64,000 nucleotides of DNA from NCBI RefSeq assembly GCF_030698125.1, contig NZ_JAUYNV010000056.1, positions 1 to 64,000 on the forward strand. The letters are read 5' to 3'. This document shows, in pieces, positions 56,245 to 64,000 of this stretch (the stretch's first letter is position 1; every line of letters begins with the position of its first letter). Origin of the DNA: Methyloversatilis sp. GTDB taxonomy: Bacteria; Pseudomonadota; Gammaproteobacteria; Burkholderiales; Rhodocyclaceae. The notes under the pieces were generated by a model. That model made no database searches. It was not told the DNA's origin and saw nothing but the letters and a program-made list of their open reading frames with translations. Position numbers and translations under genes: made by a program.

Positions 56245-56880
56245 ATGACCCGCGTTGTCATCATCGATTACGGTATGGGCAACCTGCGTTCTGTCGCCAA
56301 GGCGATCGGACACATTGCGCCTGCGGCTGACGTCGTCGTCAGCAGCGACCCGCGCGATGTCGCAGCCGCGGACCGGGTCGTGTTTCCGGGGCAGGGTGCG
56401 ATGCCCGACTGCATGCGCGAACTCGATCTGCGCCAGTTGCGCAGTGCGGTGATCGACGCCGCCGCGAACAAGCCCTTTCTGGGCATCTGCATCGGCCTGC
56501 AGATGTTGTTCGAGCACAGCGAAGAGGGCGATCATCCCGGTCTTGGTGTTCTGGACGGCGAAGTCCGGCGCTTCGACAATCCGGTCGATCCGGAGAGCGG
56601 CGCGCGGTTGAAGGTGCCGCACATGGGCTGGAACGGCGTACGCCAGACCGCAAAACACCCGCTTTGGGCTGGCATTCCAGATGAAGAACGCTTCTACTTC
56701 GTGCATAGTTACTATGTGGTGCCGCGGAACGCTGACTTGACCGCAGGTGAAACCTGTTACGGCGCGCCCTTTACCAGCGCCATAGCGCGCGATAATATTT
56801 TTGCCGTTCAGTTCCATCCCGAAAAGAGCGCACACGCCGGACTGCGCCTGCTGGCCAACTTCATCGACTGGACGCCCTGA
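56245..56880 (+). CDS. hisH: Imidazole glycerol phosphate synthase, glutaminase subunit HisH
   Basis: HisH releases ammonia from glutamine and channels it to HisF. The 211-residue class I amidotransferase has the nucleophile Cys82 in FLGICIGLQ and the catalytic His-Glu pair in VQFHPEKS, with the oxyanion strand near [10 protein letters not shown]. It follows hisB by 57 bp and precedes hisA. All three catalytic residues are present. Confidence 0.96.
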   Translation: MTRVVIIDYGMGNLRSVAKAIGHIAPAADVVVSSDPRDVAAADRVVFPGQGAMPDCMRELDLRQLRSAVIDAAANKPFLGICIGLQMLFEHSEEGDHPGLGVLDGEVRRFDNPVDPESGARLKVPHMGWNGVRQTAKHPLWAGIPDEERFYFVHSYYVVPRNADLTAGETCYGAPFTSAIARDNIFAVQFHPEKSAHAGLRLLANFIDWTP

Positions 56881-56955
56881 TGGACGAAGCCGGGCAGCGC
56901 TGCCCGACCTTGATTGCCTCTACATCCCTTATCTGACTCGACCCGACCTCGTGCC

Positions 56956-57702
56956 ATGCTGCTGATTCCTGCCATCGACCTCAAGGACGGCCACTGCGTA
57001 CGCCTGAAACAAGGCGACATGGATGTGGTGACCGTATTTTCGGAAGACCCGGCTGCCATGGCCCGGCACTGGCTGGATGCCGGCGCGCGCCGCCTGCATC
57101 TGGTCGATCTGAACGGCGCCGTGGCCGGCAAGCCGAAGAACGAATCGGCCATCAAGGCCATCGTGCGCGAACTGGGTGACGAAATCCCGATCCAGCTCGG
57201 CGGGGGAATTCGTGATCTCGATACCATAGAACGCTATCTGGATGACGGCATCAGTTACGTCATCATCGGCACGGCGGCGGTGAAGAGCCCGGGTTTTGTG
57301 CATGACGCCTGCGGCGCCTTTCCCGGCCACATCATCGTCGGGCTGGACGCGCGCGACGGCAAGGTCGCGGTGGATGGCTGGTCGAAGATGACCGGTCACG
57401 ACGTCGTCGACCTGGCGAAGAAGTTCGAGGACCAGGGCGTCGAAGCGGTCGTCTACACCGACATCGGCCGCGACGGCATGCTGGGTGGCGTCAACATCGA
57501 AGCGACCGTCAAGCTCGCGCAGGCGCTGCGCATCCCGGTCATCGCCTCGGGCGGCGTGACCAATATGGACGATATCCGTGCGCTGTGTGCGGTCGAGGAC
57601 GAAGGCGTCATGGGTGCCATCACCGGACGCGCCATCTACGAGGGCACGCTGGATTTCGCGGCGGCCCAGGCCGAAGTCGACCGTCTGAACGGCGACACCT
57701 GA
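56956..57702 (+). CDS. hisA: ProFAR isomerase HisA
   Basis: HisA isomerises ProFAR to PRFAR, the step before HisH/HisF. From the ATG at 56956 ([20 protein letters not shown]) the protein is 248 residues, a half-barrel-duplicated (beta/alpha)8 enzyme. The conserved catalytic Asp residues lie in AIDLKDG and [24 protein letters not shown] is the phosphate-binding loop. A longer upstream frame was rejected because it adds non-conserved residues before the MLLIPAID start. Confidence 0.95.
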   Translation: MLLIPAIDLKDGHCVRLKQGDMDVVTVFSEDPAAMARHWLDAGARRLHLVDLNGAVAGKPKNESAIKAIVRELGDEIPIQLGGGIRDLDTIERYLDDGISYVIIGTAAVKSPGFVHDACGAFPGHIIVGLDARDGKVAVDGWSKMTGHDVVDLAKKFEDQGVEAVVYTDIGRDGMLGGVNIEATVKLAQALRIPVIASGGVTNMDDIRALCAVEDEGVMGAITGRAIYEGTLDFAAAQAEVDRLNGDT

Positions 57703-57735
57703 TCCACTTCTTGTCGCGCGCGGCGCGGGAGTTCC

Positions 57736-58502
<767 letters not shown>

Positions 58503-58506
<4 letters not shown>

Positions 58507-58892
58507 GCGGGCCGGCCTGGGCAGACGAAGTTGAGTGGGATGCCAACGGCCTGCTGCCGGTCATCGTGCAGGAGGCGTCCAGCGGCGATGTGCTGATGTT
58601 CGCCTGGATGAATCGTGAAGCGCTGGCCCGCACGGCTGACCTGCGCGAAGCCGTTTTCTGGTCGCGTTCGCGCGGCCGGCTGTGGCACAAGGGCGAGGAA
58701 TCGGGTCACACGCAGAAGGTGCTGGACATCCGCCTCGACTGCGACCGCGACGTACTGCTGCTGAAAGTTGAACAAACCGGCGGTATCGCCTGCCATACCG
58801 GACGTCACAGCTGTTTTTTCCATGCCTTGACGAACGACGGCTGGGAAACGACCGAGCCTGTACTCAAGAATCCGGACGACATCTACAAATGA
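58503..58892 (+). CDS. hisI: Phosphoribosyl-AMP cyclohydrolase HisI
   Basis: HisI opens the adenine ring of PR-AMP using zinc. The 129-residue protein is the stand-alone cyclohydrolase, separate from HisE. Zinc-site Cys and Asp residues are visible in [20 protein letters not shown] and [10 protein letters not shown]. The GTG start overlaps the hisF stop by four bases and the end overlaps hisE by ATGA. Confidence 0.95.
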
Positions 58893-59212
58893 TCGATATT
58901 GAAGTGTTGCATCGAGTGGCGCAGACCATTGCCGAACGCAAGGCGGCCGAACCCGGCTCGTCGTATGTGTCGTCGCTGCTGCACAAGGGCACCGACGCGA
59001 TCTGCAAGAAGGTGGTCGAAGAAGCCGCGGAAACCATCATGGCTTCGAAGGATGGCGACGCCGGTCATCTGGTGAAGGAGGTGTGCGACCTCTGGTTCCA
59101 CAGCATGGTGCTGCTGGCGCACCATGGCCTGACGGTCGATGACGTGCTGCACGAATTCCGTCGCCGCGAAGGCATTTCCGGTCTGGACGAAAAACGTTCG
59201 CGCACGACCTGA
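58889..59212 (+). CDS. hisE: Phosphoribosyl-ATP pyrophosphohydrolase HisE
   Basis: HisE removes pyrophosphate from PR-ATP, the second step of the pathway. The 107-residue all-helical protein has the MazG-like metal-binding motif [17 protein letters not shown] and the second acidic segment [18 protein letters not shown]. It overlaps hisI by four bases and ends the his block; hinT follows after 72 bp. Confidence 0.95.
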   Translation: MIDIEVLHRVAQTIAERKAAEPGSSYVSSLLHKGTDAICKKVVEEAAETIMASKDGDAGHLVKEVCDLWFHSMVLLAHHGLTVDDVLHEFRRREGISGLDEKRSRTT

Positions 59213-59284
59213 AGCACTGTTGCCGGCGCACAATACGGTAATACGCGTATCCCAGAATGCGCCCCTCACGGACACACTGACGCC

Positions 59285-59644
59285 ATGCAAGACAACGACT
59301 GCATTTTCTGCAAGATCATCAGCGGCAAGATTCCGTCGCGCAAGCTGTACGAGGATGATCTGATCTACGCGTTCCACGACATCAACCCTGTCGCGCCGGT
59401 GCATTTCCTGATCATTCCGAAAGCCCACATTCCGACGCTGTCGGATGCCAGTCCGGCGCACGAGGCTGCGCTGGGTCGCATGCTCGCGAAAGTCGGCGAG
59501 CTGGCGCGTGAAGCCGGTTGCACCGACGGCTTTCGCACGCTGATCAACTGCGGAAGGGTGGGTCGGCAGGAGGTGTATCATCTTCACATGCATGTCGTGG
59601 GCGGGCCGGATCCCCTGCCGCCCATGCTCGTTTTCGAGAGGTAA
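59285..59644 (+). CDS. hinT: HIT-family purine nucleotide phosphoramidase HinT
   Basis: HinT hydrolyses purine nucleotide phosphoramidates. The 119-residue protein has the histidine triad HLHMHVVGG (nucleophile in the centre) and the N-terminal [20 protein letters not shown]. It is located between hisE and tatA, a position often seen in betaproteobacteria. The tatA ATG begins two bases after its stop, so the two may be translated together. Confidence 0.95.
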   Translation: MQDNDCIFCKIISGKIPSRKLYEDDLIYAFHDINPVAPVHFLIIPKAHIPTLSDASPAHEAALGRMLAKVGELAREAGCTDGFRTLINCGRVGRQEVYHLHMHVVGGPDPLPPMLVFER

Positions 59645-59646
59645 TC

Positions 59647-59874
59647 ATGGGTTCATTCAGCATTACGCACTGGCTTATCGTTCTGGTCATCGTGCTCCTC
59701 ATCTTCGGCACGAAGAAACTGCGCAACATCGGCTCTGACCTCGGCGGTGCAGTCAAGGGCTTCAAGGACGGCGTGAAAGGTGGCGAGAACGATGCCGCCG
59801 GTACACCCGAGCAGCCGACCCAGCACGTGGGGCGCACCATCGACGTCAAGGCCGAAGAGAAGGTCAAATCCTGA
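59647..59874 (+). CDS. tatA: Twin-arginine translocase subunit TatA
   Basis: TatA forms the membrane-weakening oligomer of the Tat export system. The ATG at 59647 gives 75 residues: an N-terminal transmembrane helix ([20 protein letters not shown]), the amphipathic helix [17 protein letters not shown] and a short polar tail. The FGTKKLR segment is diagnostic. It follows hinT by two bases and tatB by an 81-bp gap containing a stable hairpin. Tat substrates in the window may include the RR-containing exported protein at 13.1-13.9 kb. Confidence 0.95.
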   Translation: MGSFSITHWLIVLVIVLLIFGTKKLRNIGSDLGGAVKGFKDGVKGGENDAAGTPEQPTQHVGRTIDVKAEEKVKS

Positions 59875-59879
59875 TCCTG

Positions 59880-59903
59880 GCGGCCCGCCGCCTGTCGGGC
59901 CGC
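59880..59903 (+). other. Intercistronic hairpin between tatA and tatB
   Basis: gcggcccg (59880-59887) and cgggccgc (59896-59903) form a perfect 8-bp stem with an 8-base loop just after the tatA stop. There is no T-run, so it is not a classic terminator. It may protect the tatA end of the mRNA and favour the higher TatA level the system needs. Confidence 0.45.
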
Positions 59904-59955
59904 GTCGTCACACGGCCACCGGGACGCAGTGCCCGGTGCCACATCCGTCCAGTCC

Positions 59956-60411
59956 ATGTTTGACATCGGTTTTTCCGAATTCCTGATCATCGGCGTCGTT
60001 GCGCTGCTGGTGCTCGGCCCCGAGAGGCTGCCGCGCGCCGCGCGCACGGCCGGGCATCTGCTCGGTCGCCTCAAGCGTTACGTGAGCGATGTGAAATCGG
60101 ATATTTCGCGCGAAATGCAGCTGGACGAACTGCGCAAGCTGCAAGCCCAGGTTGAACAGCAGGTCCGCGATGTCGAACGTCAGGTCGATGAAACCGCGGC
60201 CGGCGTCAATAACGAAGCGACCGGGCTGAGTGACCAGATGCGCGCTGCGATGGCCGAGCAGGACAAATACGCCGCTGTCGAAAACACCCTGATGGACCCG
60301 CCCCCGCCGGCCAACCCTGCCGTGCCGGCCGAAGATCCAGCATCCGGCCAGTTGTCGCTCGACATCCCGCCGCCGGGCGCGACCGAGCCGGCGAATCGCG
60401 AAAAGGCATGA
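59956..60411 (+). CDS. tatB: Twin-arginine translocase subunit TatB
   Basis: TatB forms the substrate receptor with TatC. The ATG at 59956 begins [20 protein letters not shown], the TatB N-terminus with a Glu in the membrane helix, then [18 protein letters not shown] and a long amphipathic helix. At 151 residues with a Pro-rich C-terminal tail it is typical. An in-frame ATG 27 bases upstream was rejected because the family starts at MFDIG. tatC follows after 10 bp. Confidence 0.95.
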   Translation: MFDIGFSEFLIIGVVALLVLGPERLPRAARTAGHLLGRLKRYVSDVKSDISREMQLDELRKLQAQVEQQVRDVERQVDETAAGVNNEATGLSDQMRAAMAEQDKYAAVENTLMDPPPPANPAVPAEDPASGQLSLDIPPPGATEPANREKA

Positions 60412-60421
60412 GACGCCGGGC

Positions 60422-61168
60422 ATGAACGAACAGACCGAAAGCTTCGTATCCCATCTGGTCGAATTGCGAGACCGGCTGCTGCGCGCCGTCATTGCGGTGG
60501 TCGTGGTGTTCGTGTGCCTGATGCCCTGGGCCGCGGACATCTACGACATCCTTGCTCATCCGCTGATGGTGGCGCTGCCCGAAGGCACCAAGATGATCGC
60601 CACCGGTGTGGTGACGCCGTTCTTCGTCCCGGTGAAGGTGACGCTGATGCTGGCTTTCCTGATCTCGCTGCCGGTGGTGCTCTACCAGGTCTGGGCCTTC
60701 ATTGCGCCCGGCCTGTATGCACACGAAAAGCGACTCGGACTGCCGCTGATCATCGCCAGTACGCTGTTGTTCATCGTCGGGATGGCGTTTTGCTACTTCC
60801 TCGTTTTCGGTGTCGTATTCAGCTTCATCGCGGAATTCGCACCGAAAAGCATCACGCCGGCGCCGGATATCGAGCAATACCTGTCCTTCGTGCTGACCAT
60901 GTTCACCGCCTTCGGCGTCACCTTCGAGGTACCGATCGTGGTCATCGTGCTGGTGCGATTCGGGCTGGTGACCATTGCGCAACTCAAGGAAGCCCGGCCC
61001 TACGTGATCGTCGGCGCCTTCGTCGTGGCGGCGATCGTCACGCCGCCGGATGTGGTGTCGCAGTTGCTGCTGGCGATCCCGCTGTGCCTGCTGTACGAGC
61101 TCGGCATCCTGTTCTCGCGCTTCATCAAGGCGTCACCCGAGCGCAGCAAGGCTGCGCAGGACGCCTGA
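60422..61168 (+). CDS. tatC: Twin-arginine translocase subunit TatC
   Basis: TatC is the polytopic receptor that recognises the twin-Arg signal. The 248-residue protein has about six membrane helices; HLVELRDRLLRAV at the N-terminus and the segment LPVVLYQVWAFIAPGLYAHE, continuing KRLG, are signature regions. Its stop is directly adjacent to the stop of the convergent HtrA gene (TGA at 61166-61168, then 61169), with no intergenic space. No terminator is visible there. Confidence 0.97.
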   Translation: MNEQTESFVSHLVELRDRLLRAVIAVVVVFVCLMPWAADIYDILAHPLMVALPEGTKMIATGVVTPFFVPVKVTLMLAFLISLPVVLYQVWAFIAPGLYAHEKRLGLPLIIASTLLFIVGMAFCYFLVFGVVFSFIAEFAPKSITPAPDIEQYLSFVLTMFTAFGVTFEVPIVVIVLVRFGLVTIAQLKEARPYVIVGAFVVAAIVTPPDVVSQLLLAIPLCLLYELGILFSRFIKASPERSKAAQDA

Positions 61169-62371
61169 TCACTCGTCGCGGCGCGGTGCCTGCGCGGTGG
61201 CCGGGCGCTTGCCCACCGTGACCCCCAGGTCCTTCTCGCCGCCGCTGCGGTAGATCTTCAGCGTAGCCTGCTGACCGGGCACCAGAGCCGCGATCAGCTG
61301 CAACATGCCGGACGCGTCCTTCACCTTCCTGCCATCGACTTCCAGCAGCACATCGCCCGGGCGCACGCCGCCGCGATCGGCCGGGCTGCCACGCATCACG
61401 CCTGCGATCAGCGCGCCGCCAGCCGCCGGAACCTTGAAGCTTTCAGCCAGTTCGGGCGTCAGTTCCTGCACCTCCACACCGACCCAGCCACGCGTGACCG
61501 AGCCGTTGGCGACGATCTGTTCCATCACGCTGCGCGCTGTGCTGACCGGAATCGCGAAGCCGATGCCCAGCGAGCCGCCGCTGCGCGAGTAGATCGCAGT
61601 GTTGATGCCGACCAGATTGCCGTCGGCATCGACCAGTGCGCCGCCCGAATTGCCCGGGTTGATCGCGGCGTCGGTCTGGATGAAGTTCTCGAAGGTGTTG
61701 ATGCCCAACTGCGAGCGGCCGAGCGCCGACACGATGCCCATCGTGACGGTCTGCCCGACGTCGAACGGGTTGCCGATGGCCAGCACCACGTCACCGATGC
61801 GCAGGCCGTCGGTTGCACCGAAACTGGCCGCCGGCAATTTCGTCGGCGCCTTGACCTGCAGCACAGCCAGATCGGATTCCGGGTCGCTGCCGATCAGCGT
61901 TGCCGGATACTTGCCGCCGTCGTTCAGCGATACCTCGATTTCGTCGGCTGCCTCGACCACATGGTTGTTGGTCAGCACCACGCCATCTTCGCTGACGATG
62001 ACGCCGGAACCGAGTCCCATCTGGCGCTGCGGCTGATTGCCAAGCCGGTCGCCGAAGAAATGCCGGAACACCGGATCATTCATCAGCGGGTGCTGCGGGG
62101 TCTTCACCGCCTTGGTCGTAAACACGTGGACCACCGAAGGCAGCGCCTTCTGCGCCGCGTCGGCGTAGGTTACGACCCTGGCGGCTTCGACACGCGCGGG
62201 TGGCATCGCCACATCCGGCAACAAGGCCGCCTGAGCCGCAGATACCGCTGCGTTGCCGCCAGTCTGGCCATTGCGTGCCGGCAACCAGTCGGGGCGCAGC
62301 GTCGCAATGACGAAAAGCACGGCCAGCGCGGCCGTGACCGATTGAGCAAAGACAAGCCACAGACGCTGCAT
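61169..62371 (-). CDS. Membrane-anchored HtrA-family serine protease (DegS/AlgW-like)
   Basis: The 400-residue protein has an N-terminal anchor (LWLVFAQSVTAALAVLFVIA), then a trypsin-like domain with His137 (TNNHVV), Asp167 (ESDLAVL) and Ser242 (NPGNSGGAL), and a single PDZ domain (about residues 285-375). One PDZ plus an anchor is the DegS/AlgW layout, distinct from the two-PDZ DegP at 23.3 kb. DegS-type proteases cleave anti-sigma factors to start envelope-stress responses, but no RseA-like gene is here. The ATG at 62371 is 27 bp from the divergent NIF3 gene. Confidence 0.9.
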   Translation of the reverse strand: MQRLWLVFAQSVTAALAVLFVIATLRPDWLPARNGQTGGNAAVSAAQAALLPDVAMPPARVEAARVVTYADAAQKALPSVVHVFTTKAVKTPQHPLMNDPVFRHFFGDRLGNQPQRQMGLGSGVIVSEDGVVLTNNHVVEAADEIEVSLNDGGKYPATLIGSDPESDLAVLQVKAPTKLPAASFGATDGLRIGDVVLAIGNPFDVGQTVTMGIVSALGRSQLGINTFENFIQTDAAINPGNSGGALVDADGNLVGINTAIYSRSGGSLGIGFAIPVSTARSVMEQIVANGSVTRGWVGVEVQELTPELAESFKVPAAGGALIAGVMRGSPADRGGVRPGDVLLEVDGRKVKDASGMLQLIAALVPGQQATLKIYRSGGEKDLGVTVGKRPATAQAPRRDE

Positions 62372-62398
62372 AATCAGGAAATGAAAACCGGGGGGGAA

Positions 62399-63145
62399 AT
62401 GGACACGACGCAGCTGCAAAGATATCTCGACGAACTGCTGGATGCCGCGCGCTTCAAGGATTATTGCCCAAACGGACTGCAAGTGGAAGGCGCGTCAGAG
62501 GTGTCGAAAATCGTCTGCGGTGTCAGTGCCAGCCTGGCCCTGATCGAAGCTGCGATCGAGCGCGGCGCGCAGGCCCTGCTGGTGCACCACGGCTGGTTCT
62601 GGCGCGGTGAGGATGGCCGGGTGACCGGCACCCGACGCGCCCGGATGGCGCGCGTGCTGGCACATGACATCAACCTGTTTGCCTATCACCTGCCGCTGGA
62701 TGCACATCCCGAACTGGGCAACAACGCTCGCCTCGGCAGTCTGCTCGATTTCCGGCCGACCGGCACGACCGGAGAGCAGGGTCTGATATGGCTGGGCGAA
62801 CCTGAACAGCCGGCCACGGCTGCCGCGTTGTGCATGCGTACCGGGAGCGTGCTGGGCCGAACGCCCCTGCTGGTCGGCGACGCGCAGCGCGTGGTGCGAC
62901 GCGTCGCCTGGTGCACCGGTGCCGCGCAGGGATATTTCGAGCAGGCCATCGATGCCGGCGTCGATCTGTTCATATCCGGAGAAATTTCCGAGCCGACCGC
63001 CCATCTTGCGCGTGAGTCAGGGGTGCCCTACATCGCCGCCGGTCATCATGCGACCGAGCGCTATGGCGTCAAGGCGCTGGGCGCACACCTGGCCGAACGG
63101 TTCGGGCTGACGGTCGAATTCGTCGATATCGACAACCCGGCTTGA
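62399..63145 (+). CDS. NIF3-family protein (YbgI-like, dinuclear metal)
   Basis: The ATG at 62399 begins MDTTQLQRYLDELLDAARFK, continuing DYCPNGLQVEG, the same layout as E. coli YbgI; it is 248 residues long. Metal-binding residues are visible at LLVHHGWFW (His63/His64) and in AGHHATERYG near the C-terminus. An ATG at 62381 is in frame but would add MKTGGE before the family start. The NIF3 family may be a GTP cyclohydrolase type or general metal hydrolase; function is not settled. It is 27 bp from the divergent HtrA gene. Confidence 0.9.
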   Translation: MDTTQLQRYLDELLDAARFKDYCPNGLQVEGASEVSKIVCGVSASLALIEAAIERGAQALLVHHGWFWRGEDGRVTGTRRARMARVLAHDINLFAYHLPLDAHPELGNNARLGSLLDFRPTGTTGEQGLIWLGEPEQPATAAALCMRTGSVLGRTPLLVGDAQRVVRRVAWCTGAAQGYFEQAIDAGVDLFISGEISEPTAHLARESGVPYIAAGHHATERYGVKALGAHLAERFGLTVEFVDIDNPA

Positions 63146-63160
63146 TCCGGGTGCGCTGCC

Positions 63161-64000
63161 TTACAGCAGTGCCAGCCGGGAGGTATGGGTTTCGGTGATC
63201 GACGGGTTGGCGATCAGCCATTCGAGCATGGCCTTCAACAGCAGGATGTCGTCGATCACACCGAGCGGGAAGCCGATGCGAGCACCGGCACGGTTGTCCC
63301 GCAGCAACTCCGTCAGGTAGTCCAGACAATCCTGGTTCGGCCAGCTGGCATTGATGCGCGCCATGATGTGGCCGAACTGCTCGACCGATTCCGACGTCGT
63401 GGGGCCGCTGAAATGCTCCCAGTCCGGCACCTTGGCATTGAATGCGCGATTCAGCTTGGGCGCCAGATCGTCGTATTCGCCGCGCCGGCCGCTTGAGTAA
63501 TAAAGATCGAGCAACTTGAGCCACGGAATGATCGATTCCTTCGGGTAGTCGCGCAGGAATTCGGACAGCGTCTGCGCCGCGCCCTCGGCACGACCGAAGG
63601 ACATCATGATTTCGGCCAGTTCGAGCACATGCTCGGAGGACGGCGGTGCTTCCTCATTGGCGGGTCGGGCGGTCTGGTCGAAACTCAGGGCAGCAGGTGT
63701 GGTGCCTGTACTGCTGATCAGCCGCGGCCCGGGCGGCGCAGGGCTGGTTCCGGTTGCGCCAAGGCTGCTCGCCGAACCGGTGAAGCTGTCGAACTCGAGG
63801 TCGAGCCGGATCGGCGTATCCGCTTCGTTTCCGTCGATCTGGCCCAGTTCGAAATCAACGGCCGGCGCATCGTCGGCAGTCCTGGCGTCGCCGACCGGGT
63901 GCTGCTGCGCAATATGCAGGTCCTGGATGTTCTCGGCGGGCGCTTCGCCGGGAAAGTGCCCGAATGACGCAGTGTCGCGCGCGCCGACCGCCGGCCCGAC
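63161..64000 (-). CDS. FimV/TPR-like protein, C-terminal part (5' end outside window)
   Basis: A minus-strand frame is open from 63161 to the right edge, 279 residues visible, with the N-terminus missing. An acidic, Pro-rich region is followed by a conserved domain (VLELAEIMMSFGRAEGAAQT and WLKLLDLYYSSGRRGEYDDL), which is the C-terminal TPR-like region of FimV-type proteins in betaproteobacteria. FimV organises polar pili and c-di-GMP responses in relatives. It could equally be another TPR protein. It is convergent with the NIF3 gene, 15 bp away. Confidence 0.75.
   Translation of the reverse strand, partial: VGPAVGARDTASFGHFPGEAPAENIQDLHIAQQHPVGDARTADDAPAVDFELGQIDGNEADTPIRLDLEFDSFTGSASSLGATGTSPAPPGPRLISSTGTTPAALSFDQTARPANEEAPPSSEHVLELAEIMMSFGRAEGAAQTLSEFLRDYPKESIIPWLKLLDLYYSSGRRGEYDDLAPKLNRAFNAKVPDWEHFSGPTTSESVEQFGHIMARINASWPNQDCLDYLTELLRDNRAGARIGFPLGVIDDILLLKAMLEWLIANPSITETHTSRLALL

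Overview
This is a GC-rich chromosomal window from a betaproteobacterium. The gene order mlaFED-mlaA-mlaC-mlaB / ABC exporter / bolA / murA / hisG-hisD ... hisBHAFIE / hinT / tatABC / HtrA protease / NIF3 is the usual betaproteobacterial arrangement. The MSHA-type pilus operon, the PEP-CTERM protein and the HprK-related cluster would fit Rhodocyclales or a relative such as Methyloversatilis. The lineage is inferred from layout and protein style only; no database was searched. No rRNA, tRNA, CRISPR array, prophage or insertion sequence was found.

Layout. 1-9309 (minus): a two-partner secretion system, made of a giant repetitive TpsA exoprotein that runs off the left edge and its TpsB outer-membrane transporter. 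9495-13891 (minus): phoU, rpiA, then a small cluster of a nucleotidyltransferase, an HprK-like kinase, a 48-residue ORF and an exported cysteine-containing protein of unknown function. 14123-20101 (minus): the pyruvate dehydrogenase complex aceE-aceF-lpdA, with a perfect inverted repeat just upstream of the aceE ribosome-binding site. 20484-23041 (plus): a PilZ protein, nrdR and ribD, ending in a 112-bp repeat array that meets the convergent protease gene degP. 25144-28085 (plus): folE, a porin with a clear terminator, and a Phd/PIN toxin-antitoxin pair.

28096-42532 (minus): a long, tightly overlapping operon. It runs from a sigma-54 response regulator through mshM-, L-, N-, E-, G-, I- and J-like genes and a small exported protein to two pilin-like proteins, and ends in a membrane adenylate/guanylate cyclase. 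It encodes an MSHA-type type IV pilus machine without its major pilin.

42637-48568 (plus): the Mla phospholipid-transport system, an ABC-2 exporter and a BolA protein, followed by murA. Two hairpins, the second with a T-run, separate mlaA from mlaC. 49903-59212: histidine biosynthesis. The cluster is split: hisGD and hisBHAFIE lie on plus, while hisC is inverted and accompanied by a DUF2189 membrane protein, a PEP-CTERM protein and a lipoprotein. 59285-61168 (plus): hinT and tatABC. 61169-64000: a membrane-anchored HtrA protease, a NIF3 protein and the C-terminal part of a FimV/TPR-like protein cut by the right edge.

The most unusual stretch is the 10.9-13.9 kb HprK-like kinase/nucleotidyltransferase/exported-protein cluster. 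Other items worth checking are the modular TpsA, the MSHA-cyclase operon, the 112-bp repeat array, the inverted repeat before aceE and the hairpins inside the mla operon.
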